Origin: Planctomycetota bacterium
Lineage (GTDB): Bacteria > Planctomycetota > Phycisphaerae > UBA1845 > UTPLA1
DNA: 64,000 bases
NCBI GenBank assembly: GCA_016235815.1
Contig: JACRIM010000028.1
Location: forward strand, 1-64,000
Direction of reading: 5' to 3'
Part shown: positions 38,364 to 47,431 of the stretch, piece by piece
Position numbering within the stretch: position 1 is the first letter of the stretch
Layout: every line of letters starts with the position of its first letter
The notes under the pieces: model-generated
The model's database searches: none
Seen by the model: the letters and a program-made list of their open reading frames with translations, nothing else
Told to the model about the DNA's origin: nothing
Made by a program: the position numbers and the translations under genes

Positions 38364-39503
38364 TCAGCCGTTGTGCTGCATTTCCTCGACAAAGGCAGAC
38401 GGGTTGTTCGCCCATTTCTCGGCTTCAAGCGGTGTGATTGTTCCCGTTCGTACAAGGTTTGCGAGCGATCGCTCCAGCGTCGTCATACGCTCTTCGGGCG
38501 TGTCTTTGGTACGCGTCTGCAATTGTGAATAAAGCTGCTCGGTCTTGGTCAGGCGAATCAAATTCGAGACGGAGTAGATGTTATTGAGAATCTCCATCGC
38601 CACCACACGGCCATCGCCCGCCGCCTTGGGGATGAGCTTTTGACAGATAATGTGCGAAAGGCCGAGCGAAAGCTGGTTGGCCACTTCGTCCTGCTGGCTT
38701 GATGGAAACAGGTCCAGCACGCGTGTGATCGTGCCGCGCGCGTCTCGTGTATGCAAAGTGGAAAAGACGAGGTGGCCCGTCTCCGCCGCCGTAAGCGTCC
38801 ACGCGGCGGAGTCCCGATCGCGCATTTCACCAACAAAGATGATGTCAGGGTCTTCTCGCAGGCAGTCGCGCAGCCCATGCTCGTAACTGGGCACGTCGCG
38901 CCCGACCTCGCGCTGCGAAATGATCGCCGACTTGGAGGTCAACCGATACTCGATCGGGTCTTCGAGTGTAATAATGCGACACGCCTTGCTTTGGGCGATG
39001 CGATCAATCAAGGCGGCAATGGTCGTCGACTTTCCCGCGCCGGTGATACCGGTCACCAGCACCAGCCCGTGTTGCTTCGTCACGATGTCGCGCCAAACGC
39101 CGTTGGGGAATCCCACTTCCTCGACCGGGGGCGGCGTCGTCTCCAAAGCACGAACCGCCATCGCCGGGCCGTCATTGTCGAAAAAGCAGTTCAGGCGGAA
39201 CTGCATTTTGTCCGTGAAGCACGAGCTGTCCACCGAACGATTCTGTTTCAGGCGCTCATACTCCGGCGCTGTCAACATGCACCGCACGAGTGCTTCAACA
39301 ACGGGAAGCGTCAGCGGCGGACCCTTCATTCGCTGCATGGCCCCATCGAGGCGATAGACGGGCTGAACACCGACCTTGAGGTGCAGGTCCGATACGCGGA
39401 GCCGACCCACTTGCGAAAAATAGTCCAGCAGATCCTTCATCGAGAGCGTGCGGTCTTTGCTGACCGGATAGACTTTGGCATCGAGAGTGGTCTCGTCGAT
39501 CAT
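38364..39503 (-). CDS. pilT: Type IV pilus retraction ATPase PilT-like
   Basis: This protein of about 379 residues belongs to the secretion-ATPase superfamily. It has Walker A GITGAGKSTT (about 154-163), the Asp box IITLEDPIEYRL, Walker B-like DIIFVGEMRD (PilT AIRAGEMRD equivalent) and a His box, HLVFSTLHTRDA. The length and the GEMRD motif fit PilT/PilU rather than the assembly ATPase PilB. PilT powers pilus retraction. ATG 39503 or TTG 39509 could start translation; AAAGGTG lies upstream of both. No other pilus assembly gene adjoins it; the only related gene in the window is a prepilin-like protein 6 kb away. Confidence 0.93.
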   Translation of the reverse strand: MIDETTLDAKVYPVSKDRTLSMKDLLDYFSQVGRLRVSDLHLKVGVQPVYRLDGAMQRMKGPPLTLPVVEALVRCMLTAPEYERLKQNRSVDSSCFTDKMQFRLNCFFDNDGPAMAVRALETTPPPVEEVGFPNGVWRDIVTKQHGLVLVTGITGAGKSTTIAALIDRIAQSKACRIITLEDPIEYRLTSKSAIISQREVGRDVPSYEHGLRDCLREDPDIIFVGEMRDRDSAAWTLTAAETGHLVFSTLHTRDARGTITRVLDLFPSSQQDEVANQLSLGLSHIICQKLIPKAAGDGRVVAMEILNNIYSVSNLIRLTKTEQLYSQLQTRTKDTPEERMTTLERSLANLVRTGTITPLEAEKWANNPSAFVEEMQHNG

Positions 39504-39509
39504 CGTCAA

Positions 39510-39891
39510 ATTGCACCTTTACTTGCCTGTTCGAATCGGGTTTTCTCGCCGAGTGGACTCGCCTTCTTCTCGCATCCTAGCTTAAGGGATAGGCGATGGG
39601 GCCATGTCCGGTCTTCAACACAATGATTATTATTCCCGTTTCCGAGGCGATTTGCCATTCAGTCGCGCGGAATTAGTTCCTGGACTCATTCTTCGGGGGA
39701 ATACTTGCAGTGAGTGACCAAATGCTCATATCATAATGGTCTCCCCACGGGTGTCTCTCGCGTATTTGGGAAGTCGGTGAATCGTCGCTGGATCCGAATC
39801 GCGCCTCGTATTTTGATGAATTTGGATTGTGCGATACATCCGGAGCAGTACCCTCGTACCGGCCACCGGCTGAATAAAAGGCTGCCGTCAA
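39510..39891. other. Divergent intergenic region between pilT and the peroxidase-like gene
   Basis: This 382-base gap contains no gene I can support. A plus-strand promoter candidate is TTGCAG (39705-39710), 18 bases, TATCAT (39729-39734), giving a leader of about 150 bases before GTG 39892. No clear minus-strand promoter for pilT was found, although an AT-rich patch near 39620-39640 could contain one. Confidence 0.35.
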
Positions 39892-42800
39892 GTGTCTCAA
39901 CTCGTGAAATATGTAGGCTGGATGATGGCATTCGTTGCTGCGGCTGCGGCCGTGGCGTCGGCCGACCCCTTGGCAATCCAGATCGACGAAGTGTGTGCCG
40001 GACTCAATGGCGATTCACGCGTTCAATTCGTCGAATTGAAATTCCAGACTCCGGCCGATGCGCAGTGGGGGCCTCAGCCGGGTGAGGCAGCAAGCCGATT
40101 GCAGCTTGTTTTCCAGGATGCTCACGGAGATGTCACCGCCACGTTCCAGTTTCCTTCCGATGCCCCAATCGGCGTGATCGATCCCGATACTGGGGGCTAC
40201 AGCTGCCTGCTGGCCACCTCTGAATTCTCTCAATTACCGGGCGCCCCGATCCCAGATTTTCTGATTCCTGCCGTACTGGTTCCTGTTGCCGGCAGAGTAA
40301 GCCTTTCGAACAATCCGGCGAATTCCAATGCCACGCCGCTAAATCTGTGCCTGAGCTATGGAAATTACGCGAGTGACACTGGAACCGACACCCTCGGCCA
40401 GCCGGCCGGGCCGCCAGCCGCGCAGTTGCCAATCACCGGTGTATCGGCCTGCAAGCGGATTCAGAACTTTTCAAATTACGGCACCGGCCAATTCAACGTC
40501 GACTTCAGTGTCTCAACCCCCGCGCCGCGCAACAGTGCGGGCGCGACAGGTGCATTCGTTGCGGCGTCAATCGTTGACCAGGGTCGATCCTTGTTCCTAT
40601 TCGAAACGTTCGCGGGAAACGGACGATCGTGCGTTACCTGCCATCGGCCGGACCAGCAGTTTGGGCTTTCACCCACCAAGATTTCGTTCCTTTCCCCGTC
40701 GGATCCGCTGTTCGTCGCGGAAACCAACCCGGCCCTCTCAGCCCTGGAGAATTCATGTCTGTTACGAAGTTCGCGGGGGCTTAATTTGGAGAACATAGAC
40801 GGGTTCGCAAATCCGCCGATGTTCCGGGCCCCGCCGGTGCTTACAAATATCGCGTTCTCCGCGCCGTACGGCCACAGCGGCGAATTCACAAACTTGAAGC
40901 AATTCGCTGTCGCCGCGGTTCAGCAGCACCTCCCGAAGACGCTCGCGAGAAATTCGGACCCGATGGCTGGATCGCTGGATTTTCGCCTGCCTACCGTGGC
41001 CGAGCAGGAAGCGATGGAAGCCTTCATGCTCACGATCAAGATGCCGGCCGACGGCAATTTCAATGTAACCCGTATGATCGACGCAGCGATTGCCCGCGGT
41101 GGGGATGCAATGGCAATTCAACGCGGACGGGATTTATTCAATGGAACGATCGGCAGCGCGAAGTGCTTCAAGTGTCATAGCGGCCCCATCTTCGCCGCCT
41201 CTGTTCCGGCGTTGGGCGGCGGAAATCGCGCATTCAACACCGGCGTATCCGCCCTCGCAATCAACGCGAGTTTTCCGGACCAGTGCCTGGGTGGCCAGCC
41301 GATGCCCGCGGAAAGTAATGGTAATCGTACCTTCAGCACTCCCGGACTCATCGGTATTTCGCACACCGCGCCCTACTTCCATAACAATGCCGTTCAAACG
41401 CTGCGAGAGGCCGTGGCATTTTACACCGGACCCGAGTTCAACAACTCGCCTTCGGCCTTTGATCCACAAGTGGGAACGATTTCGCTTTCGTCACAGGACA
41501 TCGACGACCTCACCGCATTCCTTACGGCATTGGATGAGCCGTTCGTCGATTGCAATGGCGACAGCCTTGACGACCGCGTTCAAATCGCCCAGTCAGGCGG
41601 AGATTGCAACGGAAATGGTGTTCTCGACAAGTGCGAACTGACTGACAACGACTGCAATGTGAATCTGGTGCCGGATGAATGCGACCTCGCCCGCGTCGTG
41701 TTCGGTCCTCCGGCTTCTATTTCGACGACGACGGGGGGATTTCATGTCGCAGCCGCCGATATTGATGGCGATGGCCATGTGGATCTTGTCGTGCCGGGCT
41801 GGACAGCCGCAAATGTCCGCGTCTTGCTAAACGATGGCATTGGCGGCTTTACGTCGGCCGATCCCTTTTCGGTTTCACCATTTCCACGGGCATTGGCAAT
41901 CGCGGATTTCAACGGCGACGGCAGGCTCGACGTGGCCGCTCCCGCTCTCTTGTCGAATCTGGTTTCCATCTTGTTGAATTCGGGCACCGATGAAATGAGC
42001 AACTGGCTTGGACTGACTGGCGCTACTCCCGTTCTCCTGAACGCCGGCCCGGGACAGCAAACCGGCCCGATTCACGTTCTTGCCGTGGACATTTCCGGGG
42101 ATGGATGGCCCGACCTGGTCGTTTGCAAGAACTTCACCAATCAGCTTGCCGTCGCCATCAACCTCGGATCAGATGGCATGGGTGGATGGAACGGGTTTGG
42201 CCCTTCAACAGATTATCCGACACTCGGGATCAGCCCATGGACGGCTGCGGCGGGCGATCTTAACGGTGACGGCCGCGCGGACATCATCGCATCCAATCGG
42301 TCGACGGACTCGATTGCCGTGTTTTTGAACAACGGCGTGGGCGGCCTGGGTGCGGCGACCCTGAATACCGTGCAAGATAGTCCGGAATCGGTCATCCTCG
42401 CCGACCTTAATGGCGACCAGTTGCTTGATGTCGCGGTCGGCAATGCGGATTCCGACACGGTATCAGTCTTGCTTGGGGATGGCGCCGGCAGTTTTGGGCC
42501 GCAAACGGTGCTGATCGTCGGTTCATATCCATTTGGTGCTCAACCCCATTCAATCGTCGCGGTAGACGTTGATCGTGATGGCGATTTCGACTTGATCGCG
42601 GCCAACAAAGTATCGAAAAACATCTCGGTGTTGCTCAACGATGGCGCTGCATCGTTCTCGCCGCCGTTCAATCTTCCCATGGATGCAGGCCCCGATTGTT
42701 CGGCAATGGCGGATTTCGACGGGGACGGCAGGCTTGATATTGCCGCGATCAAATATGCCGATGCCTCCTGTGTGATCGTCACAAATCTGACTCCCGCCTT

Positions 42801-43080
42801 TGGGGGCGATTGCAACGGCAACGGCATTCCCGATGCATGCGAAATTCTGGAAGGCTCGGAATTGGACTTGAATAATGACACCGTTCCCGATTCATGCCAG
42901 CGCCTTGGCGACTTGAACCTGGACGGCAACCGAGACGAGCTTGATCTGGGAATATTGGTCAACGTACTGCTTGGATTAGACACCGATCCGCCTCACATCT
43001 CGGCGGCCGATTTGGATGGCAGCGGTGATTCAAATGGAGACGATATTCAGATTTTCACACGTATCTATCTCGGCTCCTGA
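39892..43080 (+). CDS. Secreted di-haem cytochrome c peroxidase-like protein with FG-GAP repeats and dockerin end
   Basis: This is a 1062-residue exported protein. The signal peptide ends near AVASA. Residues about 25-215 resemble a lamin-tail domain. A MauG/CcpA-like di-haem domain follows, with two CxxCH sites, CVTCH at 247-251 and CFKCH at 425-429, and peroxidase phrases VLTNIAFSAPYGHSGEF and IGISHTAPYFHNN. From about residue 620 there are several FG-GAP/VCBS-type repeats (AADIDGDGHVDLVVPG, IADFNGDGRLDVAAP, AGDLNGDGRADIIAS), a beta-propeller with calcium loops. The end is dockerin-like (GDLNLDGNRDELDLGILVN). Haem attachment requires export before maturation. An electron-transfer or oxidative surface role is likely. 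Start GTG 39892 is only weakly supported. Confidence 0.88.
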   Translation: MSQLVKYVGWMMAFVAAAAAVASADPLAIQIDEVCAGLNGDSRVQFVELKFQTPADAQWGPQPGEAASRLQLVFQDAHGDVTATFQFPSDAPIGVIDPDTGGYSCLLATSEFSQLPGAPIPDFLIPAVLVPVAGRVSLSNNPANSNATPLNLCLSYGNYASDTGTDTLGQPAGPPAAQLPITGVSACKRIQNFSNYGTGQFNVDFSVSTPAPRNSAGATGAFVAASIVDQGRSLFLFETFAGNGRSCVTCHRPDQQFGLSPTKISFLSPSDPLFVAETNPALSALENSCLLRSSRGLNLENIDGFANPPMFRAPPVLTNIAFSAPYGHSGEFTNLKQFAVAAVQQHLPKTLARNSDPMAGSLDFRLPTVAEQEAMEAFMLTIKMPADGNFNVTRMIDAAIARGGDAMAIQRGRDLFNGTIGSAKCFKCHSGPIFAASVPALGGGNRAFNTGVSALAINASFPDQCLGGQPMPAESNGNRTFSTPGLIGISHTAPYFHNNAVQTLREAVAFYTGPEFNNSPSAFDPQVGTISLSSQDIDDLTAFLTALDEPFVDCNGDSLDDRVQIAQSGGDCNGNGVLDKCELTDNDCNVNLVPDECDLARVVFGPPASISTTTGGFHVAAADIDGDGHVDLVVPGWTAANVRVLLNDGIGGFTSADPFSVSPFPRALAIADFNGDGRLDVAAPALLSNLVSILLNSGTDEMSNWLGLTGATPVLLNAGPGQQTGPIHVLAVDISGDGWPDLVVCKNFTNQLAVAINLGSDGMGGWNGFGPSTDYPTLGISPWTAAAGDLNGDGRADIIASNRSTDSIAVFLNNGVGGLGAATLNTVQDSPESVILADLNGDQLLDVAVGNADSDTVSVLLGDGAGSFGPQTVLIVGSYPFGAQPHSIVAVDVDRDGDFDLIAANKVSKNISVLLNDGAASFSPPFNLPMDAGPDCSAMADFDGDGRLDIAAIKYADASCVIVTNLTPAFGGDCNGNGIPDACEILEGSELDLNNDTVPDSCQRLGDLNLDGNRDELDLGILVNVLLGLDTDPPHISAADLDGSGDSNGDDIQIFTRIYLGS

Positions 43081-43144
43081 TCCTGTTTCGGCTTGGCATC
43101 CAGCGCGGTTCTGATACTCTGTCGCGGCAGAGGAGAGTCGCCCT

Positions 43145-44806
43145 ATGAATCAAGGTGTTGCCCGATGGGCTTTGCTACTGGTGTGCGGAGTTGCCGGATG
43201 CGTCCGCCCCGTGCCGAAGTCCACATCCTTTGCTGCTCCCCACCTCTTCGATGGAATGGGGGACCACCATCGAACGATCACGGCGTACTCGCCCGAGGCA
43301 CAGAAATTCTTCGACCAAGGCCTAATCTGGGCCTTTGCCTTCAATCATGACGAGGCGATTCGAAGCTTTACCGAGGCCGCACGGATCGATCCCGATTGCG
43401 CCATGGGGTGGTGGGGGATTGCCCTCGCCAACGGCCCTCACATCAACAACCCGGTGATGGATGCCGACCATTCGCGCGCCGCGTGGAAAGCGATCGAGGC
43501 GGCTCGCTTCCGTGCCGCGTCGGCGTCGCCGGTCGAGCAGGCCCTGATTCGGGCGCTGGCCCATCGTTATGCTGAGAAACCGCCGGCCGATCGCAAATCG
43601 CTTGACGAAGCCTATGCCCGCGCCATGCGCGATGTCTGGGAGGCAAATCGCAACGACGTCGACGTAGGCGTCCTCTTCGCCGAAGCCATGATGGACCTTC
43701 GCCCGTGGGACCTCTGGACCAAGGACGGCATGCCCCATCCCGGCACTGAGGAAATTGTTGCAACGCTTGAGGAAGTTCTTCGAAAGGCGCCGAATCATCC
43801 CGGCGCGCTGCACTTATATATCCACGCCATCGAAGGCTCGCAGACGCCGGAGCGCGCCATGGACGTCGCAGATCGCCTGTGCAAACTCGTGCCCGCATCG
43901 GGCCACTTGATGCACATGCCGTCGCATATCTACGTCCGCACCGGCCATTGGAAGGAAGCCGGCGACGCCAATGTCCGTGCGATTGAATCCGACAAGGCAT
44001 ACCGCATTCTGCGCCCTCGCCAGGGTTTCTATCGTCTTTACATGGCCCATAACACGCACTTCCTTAATTACTCCGCGATGATGCGAGGACAGCGCGAACT
44101 TGCCCTTCGCATGAGCCGCGAAGTGGTGAGTGGGATTCCCGACGACTTCGCACGCACCTTTCCCGACCTCGCCGACAGTTTCATGGGCGTGACCTACGAC
44201 ACTCTCAAACGATTTGGCCTTTGGGACGAAATCCTTGCCGAGCCCAAGCCCGAATCGCGCTTCCCATTCACGCGCGCCATGTGGCGATTCACACGCGGCG
44301 TGGCTTATGCCGCGAAAGGCGATGTCGCCAATGCAAGGCGTGAGCAGGCCGAGTTCCGAAAGGCTGTCGCCAAGGTTCGCCCCGACATGCTCATTGGCAA
44401 CAACAAGGCCGGCCCCGTGCTCGCCGTCGCCGAACACATGCTCGAGGGCGAGATTCAATTCGCGATGAAGGATTATGACGCATCCGTCGCCGCGCTTCGC
44501 GAGGCTGTCGCCTGCGAAGATAAACTGGCCTACAACGAACCGCCCGACTGGACTCAACCCGTCCGTCACACGCTTGGAGCAGTTTTGATGTCGGCAAAGC
44601 GCTACGCCGACGCCGAGGCCGTTTATCGCGAGGACCTTAAGAAACTTCAACACAACGGCTGGTCGCTGTACGGCCTCGCTGAGTGTTTGCGCGCCAAAGG
44701 CGACACCGCAGGCGCAGCCGATGCCGAAGCCCGCTTCAAAATCGCATGGGCCGACGCCGACACCAAAATTGGAGCAAGCTGCCTTTGTGCCCAACGCCGC
44801 GGGTGA
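43145..44806 (+). CDS. TPR-repeat lipoprotein
   Basis: This 553-residue protein has a short signal peptide and lipobox (LLLVCGVAGC, Cys at about residue 19). Helical TPR-like repeats follow: AQKFFDQGLIWAFAFNHDEAIRSFTEAARIDPDCAMGWWGIALA near the N-terminus, and AVLMSAKRYADAEAVYREDLKKLQHNGWSLYGLAECLRAKGDTAGAADAEARFKIAWADAD at the end. HLMHMPSHIYVRTGHWKEA in the middle is characteristic of a widespread bacterial TPR family without known function. AGAGGAGAG precedes the ATG. It faces the prepilin gene on the other strand with 3 bases between stop codons. Confidence 0.85.
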   Translation: MNQGVARWALLLVCGVAGCVRPVPKSTSFAAPHLFDGMGDHHRTITAYSPEAQKFFDQGLIWAFAFNHDEAIRSFTEAARIDPDCAMGWWGIALANGPHINNPVMDADHSRAAWKAIEAARFRAASASPVEQALIRALAHRYAEKPPADRKSLDEAYARAMRDVWEANRNDVDVGVLFAEAMMDLRPWDLWTKDGMPHPGTEEIVATLEEVLRKAPNHPGALHLYIHAIEGSQTPERAMDVADRLCKLVPASGHLMHMPSHIYVRTGHWKEAGDANVRAIESDKAYRILRPRQGFYRLYMAHNTHFLNYSAMMRGQRELALRMSREVVSGIPDDFARTFPDLADSFMGVTYDTLKRFGLWDEILAEPKPESRFPFTRAMWRFTRGVAYAAKGDVANARREQAEFRKAVAKVRPDMLIGNNKAGPVLAVAEHMLEGEIQFAMKDYDASVAALREAVACEDKLAYNEPPDWTQPVRHTLGAVLMSAKRYADAEAVYREDLKKLQHNGWSLYGLAECLRAKGDTAGAADAEARFKIAWADADTKIGASCLCAQRRG

Positions 44807-44809
44807 TCT

Positions 44810-45757
44810 TTACAGCCCGTAGACGATGTCGATATTCGCAAGAGGCGAAGTAGGCCCGCGGCTGACGGACTTCTTTCTTCCGAGTTCATCCGAAAGATTA
44901 CCCACTGCGCCAAGCCCTTTCGACGAATACGGATGGGCCGTCCCGGCGAGCCGTTGCCCGCTTGCGTGTCCGTCGAGGTAGAGCACATTGGCCCGGCCTG
45001 CGTGTCGAAAGTGGCCATAGCCGCCGTTTACGCCGCTGTTGGTCGTCATCGCTGAATCGCGTTGCCACTGAATGTAGGCCGGCTCGTTGAATCCCTGATT
45101 CATCGGCGGCGAGCTGGAAAGCGTCAGGCGATCAAAATGTATACCGTCGGCTAATGCGAACACATCGCTCGTTCGTCCAACGAACTCCTGAATCTTCCTC
45201 GCACGAACGACAGGCTCCGTCGGCGAACCGAACCCTGCCAATGCCTCAGTGTTATAGCCATAACCGCCGGCTGGATTGGCGAACTTCCGAAAGAAACCGC
45301 TCGCCTCAAATGGAAACGCGGCACAAACAAAATCCCGCCACGATCCGCCCATGTATTTGCCGAGAAATCCTGCCGATTTGTCGAGCGGCCGATTCCGTTG
45401 ATTCGGGTTCATCGCCGGCCCGCCTTTTTCAAATCCGAACCACCATCGACGCCCGCCGCCTGATCCGGGAATGTCCTGAAAGTACGGGAAAAACGTCCCG
45501 TCGTTGTCATCGAGATAACACGTCAGCGCCAGCCCGGCCTGATGGAGTGAGGCGGCGCACGAGGCTCCCCTCCCAACCTCGCGCGCGCGCCCCAATGCCG
45601 GAAGCAGAATGCCAAGCAGCAGCGACATCACCGCCATCGAGATGAGAATCTCGATCAGCGTGAAGCCGCGTTCGGCACTCGCTTGTGTGGCACTCGCTTG
45701 TGTGGCACCGGCAAATAGCCGGTGCGCGCTCGTGTTTTTCGAATGCACTACGGACAA
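44810..45757 (-). CDS. Prepilin-type protein with H-X9-DG signature
   Basis: This 315-residue protein has a type IV prepilin N-terminus, ERG-FTLIEILISMAVMSLLLGILLP, with cleavage expected after Gly31, and a long leader containing an ATQASATQASA repeat. The C-terminal part shows HFRHAGRANVLYLDGHA, the H-X9-DG motif of the large planctomycete family of pseudopilin-like proteins (DUF1559 group and relatives). These are thought to be pilin-like or type II-like envelope components. The start (TTG 45757) overlaps the end of the upstream dockerin gene by 10 bases, so the two are probably cotranscribed and placed under the cobalamin riboswitch. An internal GTG at 45748 is an alternative start. Confidence 0.85.
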   Translation of the reverse strand: MSVVHSKNTSAHRLFAGATQASATQASAERGFTLIEILISMAVMSLLLGILLPALGRAREVGRGASCAASLHQAGLALTCYLDDNDGTFFPYFQDIPGSGGGRRWWFGFEKGGPAMNPNQRNRPLDKSAGFLGKYMGGSWRDFVCAAFPFEASGFFRKFANPAGGYGYNTEALAGFGSPTEPVVRARKIQEFVGRTSDVFALADGIHFDRLTLSSSPPMNQGFNEPAYIQWQRDSAMTTNSGVNGGYGHFRHAGRANVLYLDGHASGQRLAGTAHPYSSKGLGAVGNLSDELGRKKSVSRGPTSPLANIDIVYGL

Positions 45758-46836
45758 AGCAAAGTCTCCACGAATCGCGGAACATCATCGACCGTCGCAA
45801 AACCGTCATAGGTGAAATCGGATCGCTCGACTTGAGCCGGGTTCGGTGTCGGCGACGTAAGCGTTTTCACAAACGGTTCAATATCGCGACCGTTCACGGC
45901 GTTGTCGTCGTTCACGTCGCCCTTCGTCCAGGCCGGGGCGAAGAAGTCGATCTGAAAAATATCCACATCCGCCCTTACCGACGTTCCCGCGAGGTTAAAG
46001 CTGTCCTGCCAGGCCGTCAGGGCAAACCGATCCATGCACAGCGGATCATCCGCGAAAAAGAATGTCTGAATCGTCGCCGGATCCCCATCAGGCCCGCCCG
46101 GTCCGCCCGATCCATCGGCGTTGATCAGCAACGGAATACCGGCCTGATTGATAGTGGTCGTTAATGTTTGCGTGATTGCCGAATAGCGCACCGTCGCCGC
46201 GTAGATGGTGTCGAGGGCCGGCGCCTCATCCCCAAATGCCGTATCGATACGACTTTCCGCGCCAAATGGAAATTCAAAAGCCGCGAAGAAGCTCTGTTCC
46301 ACGTCTGTGTGAATGGCGGTGCCGGCGATGGTCGGCCCGCCGAACGTGGGGCTGACGTTCGGAAAGTAATCAAACGTTGCGACATTGAAGGCATAGGGCG
46401 CGCCCGGCGGGTCGTTGCCCGCGCGATTGCCGCCCGTGCTGACCGAGTTCACCAGACCCCATCCGATCTGTGCGAATTGGTCCGGGTCGGCGACAAAACC
46501 GGCCGAGCGAATGCGAAACGTCACGGAGAATTGAAAATCCCGCGTGCGACATATTCCGGCTCCGCCCGCATCGATCGGCCGCCAGCACAATGCAGTCGGC
46601 AACTGCGTGTCGTAATGCACCGTAAGAACCTGCCCCATGCCGTCATAGGTAAATCGCGACGTCGAATGCCCCGGCGCGACGTTCAGGCGTCCCGCGAGTA
46701 GCGGATCGGTGGCGAAGTTCTCGCTCCATGCGATGGGCGGTGGAAACGCCGTTGCGGGGTTTTGGATCGCCGCGATGCAGAAAGCGAGCGCTCCTCCAAG
46801 TTTCTGGATGATTCGAGTGGGATCGGGCTTGCGCAT
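45748..46836 (-). CDS. Exported dockerin protein downstream of a cobalamin riboswitch
   Basis: This 362-residue protein has a signal peptide (LGGALAFCIAAIQNPATA). A beta-sandwich-like domain (about 30-290) contains WSENFATDPLLAGRLNV, FQFSVTFRIRSAGFVADPDQFAQIGWGLVN and TAFGDEAPALDTIYAATVRYS, resembling concanavalin-like lectin/glucanase folds, though this is a weak visual match. The end is a dockerin pair (GDVNDDNAVNGRDIEPFVKTL, then DFTYDGFATVDDVPRFVETLL). ATG 46836 is chosen because AAAGGAAG lies just upstream; an in-frame ATG at 46860 lacks a site. The cobalamin riboswitch and terminator directly upstream imply repression by vitamin B12 derivatives. Nothing in the protein itself shows corrinoid binding. 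Confidence 0.85.
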   Translation of the reverse strand: MRKPDPTRIIQKLGGALAFCIAAIQNPATAFPPPIAWSENFATDPLLAGRLNVAPGHSTSRFTYDGMGQVLTVHYDTQLPTALCWRPIDAGGAGICRTRDFQFSVTFRIRSAGFVADPDQFAQIGWGLVNSVSTGGNRAGNDPPGAPYAFNVATFDYFPNVSPTFGGPTIAGTAIHTDVEQSFFAAFEFPFGAESRIDTAFGDEAPALDTIYAATVRYSAITQTLTTTINQAGIPLLINADGSGGPGGPDGDPATIQTFFFADDPLCMDRFALTAWQDSFNLAGTSVRADVDIFQIDFFAPAWTKGDVNDDNAVNGRDIEPFVKTLTSPTPNPAQVERSDFTYDGFATVDDVPRFVETLLCP

Positions 46837-46871
46837 GACAAACTTCCTTTCTCCGGCCATCGTCGTGGCCG

Positions 46872-46906
46872 AAAAAAAACTCCGCGCCGGAGTGACCGGG
46901 GCGGAG
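46872..46906 (-). terminator. Riboswitch-controlled intrinsic terminator
   Basis: On the minus strand CTCCGC (46906-46901) pairs with GCGGAG (46885-46880), enclosing CCGG-TCACT-CCGG, and eight T follow (46879-46872). It lies between the B12 aptamer and the first codon, as expected for transcription attenuation. Confidence 0.8.
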
Positions 46907-46990
46907 GTGGAAGCTCGTCAGCGAAGGGGGCGAAAGGCCCGCGCGACAACGAGTCGTGCAACCTGCCCAGATCCGGGGCGGTACGACAAC

Positions 46991-47189
46991 TCGGTGCAGG
47001 CAGGTCTTCTGGCTCTCGGATCAACCAACATGCCGCGCCTTCTCCTCACGTTTTGGCACCGGTCATTAACCCGGTGATCCTCAATGAGAATGGCATCTGC
47101 GGCGGTTGTCCCCGATTACAGCGGCGGGACCGCGGTGGATTTGCACCACCTTCCCTCTTGAACCTCCCAACGCGGGAGACCCACACCAA
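46991..47189 (-). promoter_or_regulatory. Cobalamin (B12) riboswitch
   Basis: The minus strand contains the complete B12 aptamer. The P1 helix is TTGGTG/CACCGA (47189-47184 with 46996-46991). The conserved core GGTGCAAATCCACCGCGG lies near 47147-47130, with the CCGCCGCTGTAA block to about 47117. The B12 box AGCCAGAAGACCTGCC is at 47014-46999. It binds adenosylcobalamin or another corrinoid and normally turns expression off. An intrinsic terminator follows 85 bases later, then an exported dockerin protein and a prepilin gene, not the usual cobalamin synthesis or transport genes. Confidence 0.93.
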
Positions 47190-47242
47190 ACAATATTCAG
47201 TTGTCAGATTCGACGTGCGCGAATCGCCCGTCGAATGTCGGA

Positions 47243-47272
47243 GTGATATCCGATCCGGTACTGAAATGTCAA
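47243..47272 (-). promoter_or_regulatory. Candidate promoter of the riboswitch transcript
   Basis: On the minus strand, TTGACA (47272-47267, perfect -35), 18 bases and TATCAC (47248-47243) precede the riboswitch. A start near 47236 would put about 47 bases before the aptamer. Confidence 0.5.
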
Positions 47273-47289
47273 GATGGTCGTGTCAGCGC

Positions 47290-47431
47290 AAAAAATAAGG
47301 GGCCGCGCCGTCTCCCCACGGCACGACCCCGCTGCCAAATAGCAGCAACCCGCTGAGGGAAGCCCGCGGAGGCTCCAACCTCGCTGCGGAGGCGGTCCCC
47401 AACGACCGCAGGCGTCTCCCAGCAGGCTGCC
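47290..47431 (-). ncRNA. Candidate structured RNA ending in a strong terminator
   Basis: On the minus strand this stretch can fold into a closing stem (CCTGCTGGG with CCCTCAGCGGG) around two hairpins (GCGGTC/GACCGC and CCGC..GAGG/CCTC..GCGG), then a GCTGC/GCAGC hairpin. The last element is a perfect 13-bp stem (47330-47318 with 47311-47299, two G-T pairs) followed by TTATTTTTT. No Rfam family was recognised; it is not SRP RNA, tmRNA or RNase P by signature. It may be an independent small RNA, or the 3' end of the transcript of the minus-strand gene ending at 47693. The 5' end is not defined. Confidence 0.45.

Noticed and set aside
47290-47431. SRP RNA, 6S RNA or tmRNA at this site
   Set aside because: The signature GGAAGG/AGCAG loop of SRP RNA, the tag frame of tmRNA and the single long hairpin with central bubble of 6S RNA are all absent.
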